Of a DNA stretch of 64,000 nucleotides, positions 33,689 to 42,814 are shown piece by piece. The position numbers and the translations under genes are program-made. The notes under the pieces were generated by a model. That model made no database searches. It worked only from the letters and a program-made list of their open reading frames with translations, and had not been told where the DNA came from. Within the stretch, counting starts at the first letter, position 1. The number at the start of each line of letters is the position of its first letter. The stretch is from Bosea sp. AS-1 (GTDB lineage: Bacteria; Pseudomonadota; Alphaproteobacteria; Rhizobiales; Beijerinckiaceae), in NCBI RefSeq assembly GCF_002220095.1, contig NZ_CP022372.1:2266501-2330500 (forward strand), written 5' to 3'.

Positions 33689-35193
33689 CGTCTCTTAGCG
33701 TGTCCATTTCAGTGATCGACATTACCCGGGGAAGGATCGCCTTGACCGCTCCAGCTAAATTGCACGCTCGACGCCTGTTCCGTTTCGGGCTGCTCGCCGG
33801 CGCCGCTGCTTTCCTGGGGGGCTGCGCAAGTCTCTCCGCCGATGGCGGCATGAGCACGATTCAATCTGCTACTTACTCCGATATCGGCAAGGACATCGTC
33901 AAGATCGGTGATGACAAGGCAGCGCTCACGGCGAAGGGTCGCGTCGACCAATTGCTTCGCAAGCCGCTGACTGCCGATGCGGCCGTACAGGTTGCGCTGC
34001 TCAATAATCGCGGTCTGCAAGCCGCGTTTAACGAACTCGGGATCGCTGAGGCCCAGATGGTCGCCGCCAGCTTGCCGCCGAATCCCAGTATCGGTATCTC
34101 GAAGTTGTCGGGCCGTTTCGAGGTCGGGATCGAGAGGCAGATCATCGGCAGCGTACTCGCTCTGGCCACTTTGCCGGCGCGCGCCGAGATTGCGCGCGAT
34201 CAATTTGGCGCTGCACAGCTGCGGACAGCTGAGGCCGTTTTACGGCTGGCAGCAGATACTCGTCGTCAATACTATCGGGCGGCTGCGGCAAACGCTCAGG
34301 TCACCTTCTACGAGCAAGCGAAGGCGTCTGCTGATGCGGCTTCTGAGCTGTTCAAGCGGCTCGGCGAGTCCGGCGGTGTCAACAAGATCGACCAGGCGCG
34401 CGAGTTTGCCTTCGAGGCCGAACTCACCGTGCAGCTTGCTCAAGCGCGTCAGTTGCAGCGTCAGGAACGCGAGCGGCTCGTTCGCCAGCTCGGCATCTGG
34501 GGCGATGATCTGAAATTCCGGGTCGGTAGCCTGCCGCCGCTCCCACGGCTGCAATCGGTGAAAGCGGTCGAGGCGGAAGCGCTGCAAAAGCGGGTCGATC
34601 TGCGCATCGCACGGGCTGAATTGGACGTGCTGGCGAAGTCGCTCGGCCTTGAGCAGGCGACGCGTTTTATCAATGCAGCCGATCTGCAAGGAACTCGCAC
34701 CTACGACCGTAGTCGGAGCATTACGGAGGATGGTCGGGTCGAACGGAGTTCGAGCCGCAGCCGGACGCTTGCTCTCGACCTTGAGATACCGATCTACGAT
34801 TTCGGCCAATCGAAGGTCGCGCTCGCCGAGCAGAGCTACATGCAGGCCGCCAACAAGCTGGCGGAGAAGGCTGTTAACGTGCGTTCCGAGGCACGCGAAG
34901 CCTACACCGCTTACCGCGCCAACTACGACATCACCCGCCAATACCAGAACAACGTCCTGCCATTGCGTAAGATTATCCAGGACGAGTCGCTGCTGCAATA
35001 TGGCGGTATGCTCAACGACGTGACCGACCTGATCACGGATGCCCGTAGTCGCATTCTGTCGAATGTCGCGGCGATCAATGCCCGGCGCGATTTTTGGATC
35101 GCCTACACCGACTTCAAGCACGCCCTGATTGGCGGCGGAAGCGGTAGAGGATCTGTCGCGGTGGCAGCGGCTGGTGGCGGCGGCGGCGATTGA
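33685..35193 (+). CDS. TolC/CusC-family outer-membrane efflux lipoprotein
   Basis: 502 aa from ATG 33685. Lipoprotein-type signal ending FLGGC (Cys near 47), then long amphipathic helices typical of OEP proteins (residues about 90-500). No inner-membrane pump gene lies beside it, so it may serve the CusBA pump encoded from 62314, or another. It ends in a Gly/Ala-rich stretch. The MCO gene follows 13 bp later. Confidence 0.82.
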   Translation: MTSLSVSISVIDITRGRIALTAPAKLHARRLFRFGLLAGAAAFLGGCASLSADGGMSTIQSATYSDIGKDIVKIGDDKAALTAKGRVDQLLRKPLTADAAVQVALLNNRGLQAAFNELGIAEAQMVAASLPPNPSIGISKLSGRFEVGIERQIIGSVLALATLPARAEIARDQFGAAQLRTAEAVLRLAADTRRQYYRAAAANAQVTFYEQAKASADAASELFKRLGESGGVNKIDQAREFAFEAELTVQLAQARQLQRQERERLVRQLGIWGDDLKFRVGSLPPLPRLQSVKAVEAEALQKRVDLRIARAELDVLAKSLGLEQATRFINAADLQGTRTYDRSRSITEDGRVERSSSRSRTLALDLEIPIYDFGQSKVALAEQSYMQAANKLAEKAVNVRSEAREAYTAYRANYDITRQYQNNVLPLRKIIQDESLLQYGGMLNDVTDLITDARSRILSNVAAINARRDFWIAYTDFKHALIGGGSGRGSVAVAAAGGGGGD

Positions 35194-35206
35194 AGGAGAT
35201 GCGAGA

Positions 35207-36640
35207 ATGACCAACCTATCGCGTAGAGGCTTCATGGGTTCGTCCGGGCTGGTGCTGGCCGGAGCCGCGGCCGTGTCCGGGCGCACGGCCTTCGCCGCCG
35301 TGCCCGAAGCTCCGACTATGACCGAGGCGACGACTCAGGCGCCGCTGGTGCCGACCACGGGGCCGGATTATCAGCCGGTTGCGACCCTCAACGGCTGGTC
35401 GCTGCCCTGGCGGATGAACGGCGACTGGAAGGAGTTCCATCTCGTCGCCGAGCCGGTGGTGCGGGAACTCGCGCCGGGCATGAAGGCCTATCTGTGGGGC
35501 TATAACGGTCAGTCGCCGGGGCCGACCATTGAGGCTGTGGAGGGCGACAAGGTCCGCATTTACGTTACTAACAAGCTGCCGGAGAACACGGCAGTGCACT
35601 GGCACGGTCAGCGCCTGCCAAACGGTATGGACGGCGTCGGCGGGCTGACGCAGCCGCATATCCCGCCCGGCAAGACCTTCGTCTACGAGTTCCTGCTGCG
35701 GCGCTCCGGCACCTTCATGTATCACCCGCATTCGGACGAGATGGTCCAGATGGCGATGGGCATGATGGGCTTCTTCGTGGTCCATCCGAAGGATCCGGCC
35801 TTCCGCCGTGTCGACCGCGACTTCGTCTTCCTGCTCAACGCCTACGACATTGAGGCAGGTTCGTATGTGCCGCGGGTATCTGAGATGACCGAGTTCAACA
35901 TGTGGTGCTGGAACAGCCGCGTATTTCCCGGCATCGACCCATTTGTCGTCGGTAAGAACGACAAGGTCCGGATCCGCTTCGGCAACCTGACCATGACGAA
36001 CCATCCGATCCACATGCACGGCTACGAGTTCAAGGTCTCGTGCACCGATGGCGGCTGGGTCGATCCGGCCGCGGCCTGGGACGAGGTCTCGATCGACGTT
36101 GCCGTCGGCCAGATGCGTGCGTTCGACTTCGTCGCCGACGAACTCGGCGACTGGGCGATCCATTGCCACAAGTCGCACCACACCATGAATGCCATGGGGC
36201 ATTCGGTGAAGAACTACATCGGCGTCAGCAAGAAGGACCTGGCGAAGCGCATCGCCAAGATCGCACCGGGCTACATGCCGATGGGCTCGAACGGCATGGG
36301 CGAGATGGGCTCGATGGAGATGCCGCTGCCCGAGAACACGCTGCCGATGATGACGGGCTTCGCCCAGTTCGGTCCCGTCGAAATGGGCGGCATGTTCTCG
36401 GTCGTGAAGGTCCGAGAGGGGCTGGCGAAGGGCGACTACAAGGATCCCGGCTGGTTCAAGCATCCTGAAGGAACCGTCGCTTACGAGCTCAAAGGCGCGA
36501 AACTCGGCGAGGCGCCGCGCGCCACGCCGCCCGACAGCGGCGTCAAGTCGGCTGAGTGGCGCGCCAAGGACCCCCGCAAACCGAGTCTGGGACCGGATGG
36601 CAAGCCGCGCACAGCCAAGAGTGCGCATTCCAATCACTGA
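35207..36640 (+). CDS. Tat-exported multicopper oxidase
   Basis: 477 aa with GGAG ribosome site. Tat signal SRRGFMGSSG. All four Cu-binding segments are present: HWHGQ (about 143), YHPHSDEM (about 182), HPIHMHG (about 266) and HCHKSHHTMNAM (about 324), giving T1, T2 and T3 sites. A Met-rich stretch near 360-390 (MPMGSNGMGEMGSMEM) could bind Cu(I). Likely oxidises Cu(I) to Cu(II) in the periplasm. Two cupredoxin genes follow. Confidence 0.9.
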   Translation: MTNLSRRGFMGSSGLVLAGAAAVSGRTAFAAVPEAPTMTEATTQAPLVPTTGPDYQPVATLNGWSLPWRMNGDWKEFHLVAEPVVRELAPGMKAYLWGYNGQSPGPTIEAVEGDKVRIYVTNKLPENTAVHWHGQRLPNGMDGVGGLTQPHIPPGKTFVYEFLLRRSGTFMYHPHSDEMVQMAMGMMGFFVVHPKDPAFRRVDRDFVFLLNAYDIEAGSYVPRVSEMTEFNMWCWNSRVFPGIDPFVVGKNDKVRIRFGNLTMTNHPIHMHGYEFKVSCTDGGWVDPAAAWDEVSIDVAVGQMRAFDFVADELGDWAIHCHKSHHTMNAMGHSVKNYIGVSKKDLAKRIAKIAPGYMPMGSNGMGEMGSMEMPLPENTLPMMTGFAQFGPVEMGGMFSVVKVREGLAKGDYKDPGWFKHPEGTVAYELKGAKLGEAPRATPPDSGVKSAEWRAKDPRKPSLGPDGKPRTAKSAHSNH

Positions 36641-36676
36641 AATGGCGACAAACTCAGCTCACCTCTGGAGAGATAA

Positions 36677-37159
36677 ATGAAGATAGCAACGTTCAAACTT
36701 GCCGCAATCGCTTTTGCAATGTCAGCCGGCGCTGCCTTGGCCGGCCCCGGCGCGGCCGGTCACGGCCATGGCGCCGAGACGGCTTACGGCACACCTGGCG
36801 ACCCGAAGAAGCCGGCCCGGCCTGTCCAAGTCGTGATGAGCGAGAAGGACGGCAAGATGTCCTTCATCCCTGACCGGATCGAGATCCGCCGCGGCGAGCA
36901 GATCCGTTTCCAGCTGCGCAACAATGGCGAGTTGGACCACGAGATCGTTCTGGCGACGCTGGAGGAGAATCTCAAGCACGCCGTCGAGATGCAGAAGAAC
37001 CCCGACATGGAGCATGATGATCCGAACGCAAAGCGGCTCGCGCCGAAGAAGACCGGTGAGATCGTTTGGGCCTTCACCAAGGCCGGCGAGTTCGACTTCT
37101 CCTGCCTGATCCCCGGCCACCGCGAAGCCGGGATGACCGGCAAGATCATCGTCAAGTGA
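36677..37159 (+). CDS. Periplasmic cupredoxin (azurin/plastocyanin-like)
   Basis: 160 aa with a Sec signal peptide (residues 1-22, ALAG), then a short His-rich spacer (HGHGAET). The cupredoxin fold carries type 1 ligands H (LDHEIV), C, H and M in CLIPGHREAGM. Probably carries copper or electrons between the multicopper oxidase and other periplasmic proteins. Confidence 0.85.
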   Translation: MKIATFKLAAIAFAMSAGAALAGPGAAGHGHGAETAYGTPGDPKKPARPVQVVMSEKDGKMSFIPDRIEIRRGEQIRFQLRNNGELDHEIVLATLEENLKHAVEMQKNPDMEHDDPNAKRLAPKKTGEIVWAFTKAGEFDFSCLIPGHREAGMTGKIIVK

Positions 37160-37184
37160 ACGATCTCAGCGAAAGGAGCATCCC

Positions 37185-37463
37185 ATGCTGAAGACTGCCG
37201 CCACTCTTGCCTTCCTGATCGTTGCATTGCCGGCTGCCGCCCAATCGGTCAGCGGCACTGTCACCAAGGTTGACGACGCTCAGGGCAAGCTCACGATCAA
37301 TCACGGCCCGATCAAGAATCTCGACATGGACGGCATGACCATGGTCTTCAAAGCCGGAGATGCCGGGATGCTGAAGGGGCTCAAGGCCGGTGACAAGATC
37401 AAGTTCGACGCCGACCGCGTCAACGGTCAGCTCACGGTGACCAAGCTCCAGAAGTCGAAGTGA
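37185..37463 (+). CDS. CusF-like periplasmic copper-binding protein
   Basis: 92 aa, AAGGAG ribosome site, signal peptide (residues 1-19, AAAQ) and a small OB-type barrel with LDMDGMTMVF, the Met/His copper-binding strand, and LKAGDKIKFDAD. CusF passes Cu(I) to CusB. Last gene before a perfect stem-loop. Confidence 0.85.
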   Translation: MLKTAATLAFLIVALPAAAQSVSGTVTKVDDAQGKLTINHGPIKNLDMDGMTMVFKAGDAGMLKGLKAGDKIKFDADRVNGQLTVTKLQKSK

Positions 37464-37471
37464 TAGTAGTG

Positions 37472-37501
37472 TGCGGCAAGGCGTGAAGACGCCTTGCCGC
37501 A
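37472..37501 (+). terminator. Terminator of the copper operon
   Basis: TGCGGCAAGGCGT-GAAG-ACGCCTTGCCGCA, a perfect 13-bp stem with a GAAG tetraloop, 8 bp after the CusF stop. The T-tract is short. Confidence 0.72.
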
Positions 37502-37675
37502 TATAGCGCCTTCAGCGGCCTTCGCTTCATCCACACTGGGTGGGTCTGTCACAGAGCGTTGGTGGCCGTGGTTGCGGCAGCAGGCGCGTTGTTGGTCGGG
37601 AAGCATCGTTCACCCGAGCCGGTGAGAGGCTTCACACCCGATACACAGACAATAAGACAAGTTGAAAGGCGAGCC

Positions 37676-37921
37676 ATGCGATTGGTCTTGCTGACAATCC
37701 CTATTGCAATGCTAGCGCTTCCAGTGCGAGCGGACGATGGCGATCTGCAGCGCGCACTGATCGAAGCGTCCTGTCCCAGGGCGAAAGTTACGCGCCTCAA
37801 TCCCATTGGTCGGAGCGAAATCTACGAAGCCAACTGCTTCGGCAGACGCATCAAGTTCGTCTGCATGAACGGGCGCTGCTCCGCGGACGATCCGTCTCGC
37901 AGCCGGGACGATCCGGAATGA
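37676..37921 (+). CDS. Small secreted protein of unknown function
   Basis: 81 aa from ATG 37676. Signal peptide (residues 1-18, LPVRA) and a compact domain with three cysteines (SCPRAK, NCFGRR, CMNGRC). It starts 175 bp after the terminator of the copper operon and lies 43 bp before the next secreted unknown. No family recognised. Confidence 0.55.
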   Translation: MRLVLLTIPIAMLALPVRADDGDLQRALIEASCPRAKVTRLNPIGRSEIYEANCFGRRIKFVCMNGRCSADDPSRSRDDPE

Positions 37922-37964
37922 AGTCCCCGCGGAAAACCTCACCGTCTCGGCGAAAGGCGATCAC

Positions 37965-38354
37965 ATGATCAGCAACTGCCTGAAATCATCCCGAATGCGC
38001 GCGGTTTGGGTGCTTTGCGCTGTATTTGCTGGGGCACTATCCATGGGGCAGGCCAAAGCCCAGTCAGTCAAGATCGTCGGAATTGGCGCCTCGAGCTGCC
38101 AGTTCTTTCTGCGGGAGACCAGCGGCAGGCCAGACGTCGAAAAGAATTTCTTCGCCTGGGCACAGGGCTACATGAGCGGCCTGCTGCTGCGTGCGCCTCC
38201 GGGGAAGGATGAGGATCTGGATCTCGAGCCGGCCGTCTATCCACTCCTCAAGCAAGCTAGGTTCCTGCGGGATTTCTGCACGCGCAACCCCGATGCAGAT
38301 TTTAGCGACGGCGTGAATGACCTCTACCGCACGCTTCGTGCGCCGGCGAGCTAA
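37965..38354 (+). CDS. Secreted protein of unknown function
   Basis: 129 aa, signal peptide (residues about 8-32, ending AKA). The mature part begins SVKIVGIGASSC and has a second Cys in RDFCTRNPDADFSDGVNDLY, perhaps forming a disulphide as in small HdeA-like or Rap1a-type periplasmic proteins. Context is the copper island. Function unknown. Confidence 0.6.
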   Translation: MISNCLKSSRMRAVWVLCAVFAGALSMGQAKAQSVKIVGIGASSCQFFLRETSGRPDVEKNFFAWAQGYMSGLLLRAPPGKDEDLDLEPAVYPLLKQARFLRDFCTRNPDADFSDGVNDLYRTLRAPAS

Positions 38355-38415
38355 GTCTGGCAATCAGTTCGTAAAGTCAAAAATGGTGCCGACGTAGGCG
38401 CTATGTTACCGAAAA

Positions 38416-39726
38416 TTGAGTTCAATAGACGTGACCGCGACGTTTCAGTTTATCCATGATCTCGGCCACCGGATCATGGGCCTCGATTATCCGCACGGCC
38501 ACTGGCTGATCAATGTTGCGGCGACGTTGTTGTTTGTCGTTGCGCCGGCATGGACACTCTGGATTGGCCTGAGGATTGCCTATCACCGCTACAATGCCAG
38601 GCGCCGCCGGCGCGCCCGGTTTTCTGCCGCCACCTCGCGTGCTCCAGAGCGGCTAACCGCCAGCGAGCGAGCGCAGTCGCTTGAGGCTTACATCATCCGT
38701 GCGACTGCAAGACCGCAGGTGAAGCTCGTGATCATTTCCATCATGACGCTACCGACGGCGTGGCTTCTGCTGGAGATTCCGAAGCACATCATCAATCATG
38801 CTCTGGCCGATGCCAGTGATAGCGGCCACGTCGACATGACGCTGTTTGGCCTACCGCTGGATCGCATGACACTCCTATTTGCGCTCTGCGCGGGTTACCT
38901 CGGCACGCTGACCTTGAACGGCCTGATCAAATACGTTGCCATGCGCATCCGTGGCCGTGTGAGCGAGCGCCTGGTCCGCAGGCTTCGGCTCGGTGTCTTG
39001 CGCCGCGCACGGGCGGGCACGAGCGCCGAACAGCGGGCGCATCTTTCAGCGGTGGTAGTCCAGGAAGTCGAACCGATCGGGTATTTCGGCGGGAGCCTCG
39101 CCGTTGTCCCGGTTATTCAGGGCGGGGCCCTGCTGACCAGCATTCTGTTCCTGCTGATGCAGAATCCGGCACTGGCTCTGGCGGCACTGCTGATGTTGCC
39201 GCTGCAGCTCACGATTCTGCCAGGCTTGCAAAAGCGGCTGAATGGGAAGGTGCGTGACAGGGTCCGTTCAACACGCAAGCTCGGTGGTCTCATGGTAGCC
39301 GACGGATCAATTTCCAATGCCTTTGGCTCACATGCAGCAGGCAGCCGGGCGGATGTATCACGCCTGCGCCATCAGATGCGAATGACCGCGGCCCTCGAAA
39401 CGATCCGGGTCGAGATCAACGACCTCAAGGGCAGGATCAAGGGTCTGTACAATTACACCTCCAATCTGACGCCTTTCTTTTTCTTCACGATCGGTGGCTA
39501 CCTCGTTGTGAGAGGGCAGTTGTCGCTCGGCGCGCTCGTTGCCGCTCTTGCCGCTTATCGGGAAATCTCGCCCGCGCTGCGCGAGCTGTTCGATTTCATG
39601 CAGAATTGGTCGGATGCGAAAGCCCGTTTCAGCGAGGTCACCCGAGCCATGGGGCAGGTGCGTACCATTCCGATGGCGATCGACGCTTCTCAAACCCCCC
39701 TTCGTCGTGAGCGGAGGGCGGGGTGA
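38416..39726 (+). CDS. ABC-exporter transmembrane domain without an ATPase
   Basis: 436 aa from TTG 38416 (GTG 38431 also possible). About six membrane helices in the pattern of type IV ABC exporters/lipid flippases. No Walker A, signature or Walker B motif is found and the frame ends without a nucleotide-binding domain; no separate ATPase gene is nearby. It either pairs with an ATPase encoded elsewhere or is a decayed or repurposed protein. Substrate unknown. Confidence 0.55.
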   Translation: MSSIDVTATFQFIHDLGHRIMGLDYPHGHWLINVAATLLFVVAPAWTLWIGLRIAYHRYNARRRRRARFSAATSRAPERLTASERAQSLEAYIIRATARPQVKLVIISIMTLPTAWLLLEIPKHIINHALADASDSGHVDMTLFGLPLDRMTLLFALCAGYLGTLTLNGLIKYVAMRIRGRVSERLVRRLRLGVLRRARAGTSAEQRAHLSAVVVQEVEPIGYFGGSLAVVPVIQGGALLTSILFLLMQNPALALAALLMLPLQLTILPGLQKRLNGKVRDRVRSTRKLGGLMVADGSISNAFGSHAAGSRADVSRLRHQMRMTAALETIRVEINDLKGRIKGLYNYTSNLTPFFFFTIGGYLVVRGQLSLGALVAALAAYREISPALRELFDFMQNWSDAKARFSEVTRAMGQVRTIPMAIDASQTPLRRERRAG

Positions 39727-39884
39727 GGCGTTGTGGAGCGGCTTTTTTAAACGCCGCAATCGGATCCGGATCACATCCACTGCGGGCAAAAGCATACCGC
39801 GCGACTGAGTTTATTGAAGATAAGCCTCGGCGCATGCGGCCTAGCGCGTCACGGCGCGAAAGCAGAACGGGGGCGGGGCATGTG

Positions 39885-39912
39885 AATCCGGCATGCTGAC
39901 GCATGCCGGATT
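39885..39912. terminator. Stem-loop between convergent genes
   Basis: AATCCGGCATGC-TGAC-GCATGCCGGATT, a perfect 12-bp stem with a tetraloop. It sits between the ABC gene (39726) and the DUF1289 gene on the opposite strand and could stop both. Confidence 0.65.
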
Positions 39913-39925
39913 GGTTGTTGAACAC

Positions 39926-40123
39926 CTACTCGACGATTGCGCGACGTGTGGCCAGCTTGGCTTCGCGTCGCCGTCGCTCGGCCAGAATCTGGCGACGCTT
40001 GTGGTCAGTGAGCTTGCGCCATCGGCGGATCTCTTCCGTCGTGCGCAAACATCCGACGCACATATCCGCTTTGCGATCGAATTTGCAGATATCGAGACAT
40101 GGTGAGGCTATAGCCAAGGTCAC
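39926..40123 (-). CDS. DUF1289-family cysteine-motif protein
   Basis: 65 aa. The DUF1289 pattern SPCLDICKFDRKADMCVGCLRTTEEIRRW has its four Cys spaced as in the family, which may bind a metal. Its ATG overlaps the stop of the P-type ATPase by 4 bp, so it belongs to that operon. Role unknown. Confidence 0.8.
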   Translation of the reverse strand: MTLAIASPCLDICKFDRKADMCVGCLRTTEEIRRWRKLTDHKRRQILAERRRREAKLATRRAIVE

Positions 40124-42132
40124 ACCTGCGCAGGTTCGGGCTTTAGCTCTGGCGTCGCAGAGACAGTCTTCTCCGGCGTTGGCAGGAGGCGGGCCGAATT
40201 GAGGATGAACACCAGTTCCGACACGACATGGATGCCGGCTGCCAGCAGTGGGTTCAAGAAACCGAAGGCTGCCAGCACGATACCAAGTGTATCGACACCG
40301 ATCGTGCCGGCAAAATTCTGCCAGATGATGCCGCGGGTGCGCCGGGCCACGGCGACCGTCTCAACGAAGCGCTCTAGGTCATTGCCTAGCAGCACAACAT
40401 CAGCGCTCTCCTGCGCGACGTCGGTACCTGAACCCATCGCGACGCCGACATTGGCTTCGGCAAGCGCGGGGGCATCGTTGACGCCATCGCCGACCATGGC
40501 GACCTTGCGATTATCCGCGACGAGGGCCCGGACGCGTGCCAGCTTGTCTTCCGGCAGCAGTTGCGCCTCGACCTCCTTGATGCCGAGCGCCGCACCGACA
40601 GCGTCCGCGACGCGACGCGCATCGCCCGTGAGCAGCACCGTTCGGATACCCATGCGGTGCAAGGCTTCCACCGCTCGCTTTGCCTCGGGCCGCACGGTAT
40701 CTGCGACTGCGATGGAGCCCAGCAAGCGCCCGTCGCGGGCGACAAAGACTTCTGAACCAGCCAAGCCGAAGTGGCCGGAAGTTGCCGCTGGCACGCTGAT
40801 CCCGTTGTCGGCCATCCAGGCTTGGCTGCCGACAAGGATCGTGGCGTCAGCAGTTTTCGCGGTGATGCCGCGTCCCGGCGTGTAGGCAAAGCTCAGGGGC
40901 TCGATCGCGTCGCGACCCTGCTTGCGGGCATGGGCGACGATCGCCTTGCCCAGCGGATGCTCAGAGCGCAATTCGGCCGTAGCTGCGGCATCGAGCAGTT
41001 CATCAGCGCTCACGCCGGCGACGGGGAAAACCTCTTGCACCTCAGGACGGCCGAAGGTCAGCGTCCCCGTCTTGTCCAGTACGACCGTGTCGACCTGGCC
41101 CAGGGTCTCGAGGTGGACACCGCCCTTGACGATAGCGCCAAGGCGCGCGGACCGGCCGATGCCTCCAAGGATGGCAAGTGGCGTGCCCGCGGCGATACCG
41201 CAGGCGCCGGCAACGATGATCACCGAGATCGTGGAATAGATGTCGCGGGTAATCAGGAAGGTCAGGATGGCGGCGCCGAGCGCAAAATAGACGAGATAGC
41301 CCGCCATGCGGTCGGCCAGACGTTGGACCGGCGCGCGGGATTTCTCGGCCCGTTCGACCGCCTCGATGATCTTGCCGTAGCTTGTGTCGCGACCAATTCT
41401 TTCCGCGGCGACCTCAAGCGCGCCCGACTGATTGATGGAGCCGGCGAAGACGTGGGCACCCGCCGTCTTCTCGACGGGCATGGATTCGCCCGTGATACGG
41501 GATTCGTCGACAAATGAATGGCCGGATAACACGGCGCCGTCGACAGGAATGCGCCCGCCTGGAGCGACCATGATGGCGTCGCCGATCGACAGCTCTTCGG
41601 CGGAGATCGACTGGATCGAACCGGCACGGCGCACCGAGACCTCGCGCGGCAGGAATTCCAAGAGGTCGCGGATCGCTTTGCGACCACGGCCGACGGTCAG
41701 CCCCTCCAGGACCTCGGCGACCAGCACAAACAGGGTGATGACCAGCGCCGTGAAGAATTCGCCGATGGCTGCGGCGGCAACGATCGCGATCGTCATCGAC
41801 AGTTCCATGGTCATTCGTCGTTCGACGACGTTCTCGACGGCTTCCTTGAGGATGGGCCAGCCGCCGATCAAAAGTCCGACGACGCCGATTATGCTGATTG
41901 CTGCGAATGGCTCCCATATGCGGAACCACACGGCCGCCGCCGCGACCGCGACGAGCGCGATGCGAACGGCCTCGGACCAATTAAAGGGATGGTCGTGATC
42001 ATGTCCGTGGCCATGCTCGTGGTCATGATCGTCGTGGTCATGATCGTGTTGATAGGCCTCGGTGGCCGGCGCGATTGTGCGTGAAGCGGCGGCATCCGCG
42101 AGCGTCCTGCTATGGGCATGTTGGACTGTCAT
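40120..42132 (-). CDS. P1B-type heavy-metal ATPase with His-rich N-terminus
   Basis: 670 aa. Residues about 29-48 are a run of His and Asp (HDHDHDDHDHEHGHGHDHDH), replacing the usual CxxC metal domain. Motifs: TGES, DKTGTLTFG (phospho-Asp), [10 protein letters not shown]. The helix-6 motif that is CPC, SPC or TPC in common classes reads ACG in VAGACGIAAGTPLA, an unusual metal site. Co-transcribed with the metal sensor at 42425. It likely exports a divalent ion such as Zn, Co or Ni; the exact metal is unknown. Confidence 0.85.
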   Translation of the reverse strand: MTVQHAHSRTLADAAASRTIAPATEAYQHDHDHDDHDHEHGHGHDHDHPFNWSEAVRIALVAVAAAAVWFRIWEPFAAISIIGVVGLLIGGWPILKEAVENVVERRMTMELSMTIAIVAAAAIGEFFTALVITLFVLVAEVLEGLTVGRGRKAIRDLLEFLPREVSVRRAGSIQSISAEELSIGDAIMVAPGGRIPVDGAVLSGHSFVDESRITGESMPVEKTAGAHVFAGSINQSGALEVAAERIGRDTSYGKIIEAVERAEKSRAPVQRLADRMAGYLVYFALGAAILTFLITRDIYSTISVIIVAGACGIAAGTPLAILGGIGRSARLGAIVKGGVHLETLGQVDTVVLDKTGTLTFGRPEVQEVFPVAGVSADELLDAAATAELRSEHPLGKAIVAHARKQGRDAIEPLSFAYTPGRGITAKTADATILVGSQAWMADNGISVPAATSGHFGLAGSEVFVARDGRLLGSIAVADTVRPEAKRAVEALHRMGIRTVLLTGDARRVADAVGAALGIKEVEAQLLPEDKLARVRALVADNRKVAMVGDGVNDAPALAEANVGVAMGSGTDVAQESADVVLLGNDLERFVETVAVARRTRGIIWQNFAGTIGVDTLGIVLAAFGFLNPLLAAGIHVVSELVFILNSARLLPTPEKTVSATPELKPEPAQV

Positions 42133-42149
42133 AACGGCAGCCTCCGATC

Positions 42150-42425
42150 TTATTTGAGATATGCGCGTACGACGTCGATTAGTTCGGCCGCGCCTTCATT
42201 GCGTTCGTTCTGCGCTAGCGCGTGATCCGCCACGTGCAGCAGAATGTGATCTTCGACGACCTCGGCCATCAGGCCGTTGATGGCTCCGCGAACGCCCGCG
42301 ATCAGTTGCAGCACCTCCGCACAGCCCTTCTCGTCTTCAAGGGCGCGCTCAACAGCTTCCATCTGGCCGCGTATGCGGCGCACCCGGTTCAGCAGCTTCG
42401 TTTTCTGGCGGGCGGTGTGCGACAT
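42150..42425 (-). CDS. CsoR/RcnR/FrmR-family metal-sensing repressor
   Basis: 91 aa. MSHTARQKTKLLNRVRRIRGQ, KGCAEVLQLIAGVRGAINGLMAEVVEDHI and a C-terminal ELIDVVRAYLK mark DUF156. His3, the Cys near residue 35 and the His near 60 match the RcnR metal site more than the FrmR formaldehyde site. It would repress the ATPase and DUF1289 genes by binding 42451-42466. Confidence 0.85.
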   Translation of the reverse strand: MSHTARQKTKLLNRVRRIRGQMEAVERALEDEKGCAEVLQLIAGVRGAINGLMAEVVEDHILLHVADHALAQNERNEGAAELIDVVRAYLK

Positions 42426-42450
42426 GCGGTGCTCCTGGGACCCTAAATAG

Positions 42451-42466
42451 AATACCCCCCTATATT
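42451..42466. promoter_or_regulatory. G-tract operator of the P-type ATPase operon
   Basis: AATACCCCCCTATATT, a six-C run with AT-rich flanks, 25 bp upstream of the sensor ATG. RcnR-class repressors bind this kind of tract. Confidence 0.6.
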
Positions 42467-42470
42467 ATTC

Positions 42471-42814
42471 AATGGCGGTTTCGTCGACGGGATCGGCGCG
42501 ACATCTGAGACGTCTTACGTCGGCGCCAGAGATCAAACCTACGAGCTGTACGTTGCGAGCTTCGGTCTGGGCCATGCGCATTCATGGGCCCAGTGAGCGA
42601 TCGTCTGGCCTGCGAGGTTCAGGCTTAGTTGCCTAAGCGGCGCGCGTGCAGGCGCGGCGGCCGCATCATTCTGGCGAGGCGGTGCTTCACTGAGTTCTTC
42701 ACGCTGACGGAGCAGGTCGGTTCCTGTAGGCGTCGAGCCTCGATATGCAGGTTTTCCTCGCCAGGAGCGGCTGACAAGAGTTGCCGCAGCGGACCGCCAC
42801 TTGTTGAGCGATCG
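42471..42814. other. Intergenic region, no convincing gene
   Basis: 344 bp between the metal-sensor operator and the Rieske gene. One frame, 42480 to 42598, reads smoothly as the C-terminal end of a protein (VDGIGATSETSYVG, YELYVASFGLGHAHSWAQ, stop) without an N-terminus and could be a gene remnant. No RNA structure found. Confidence 0.35.
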
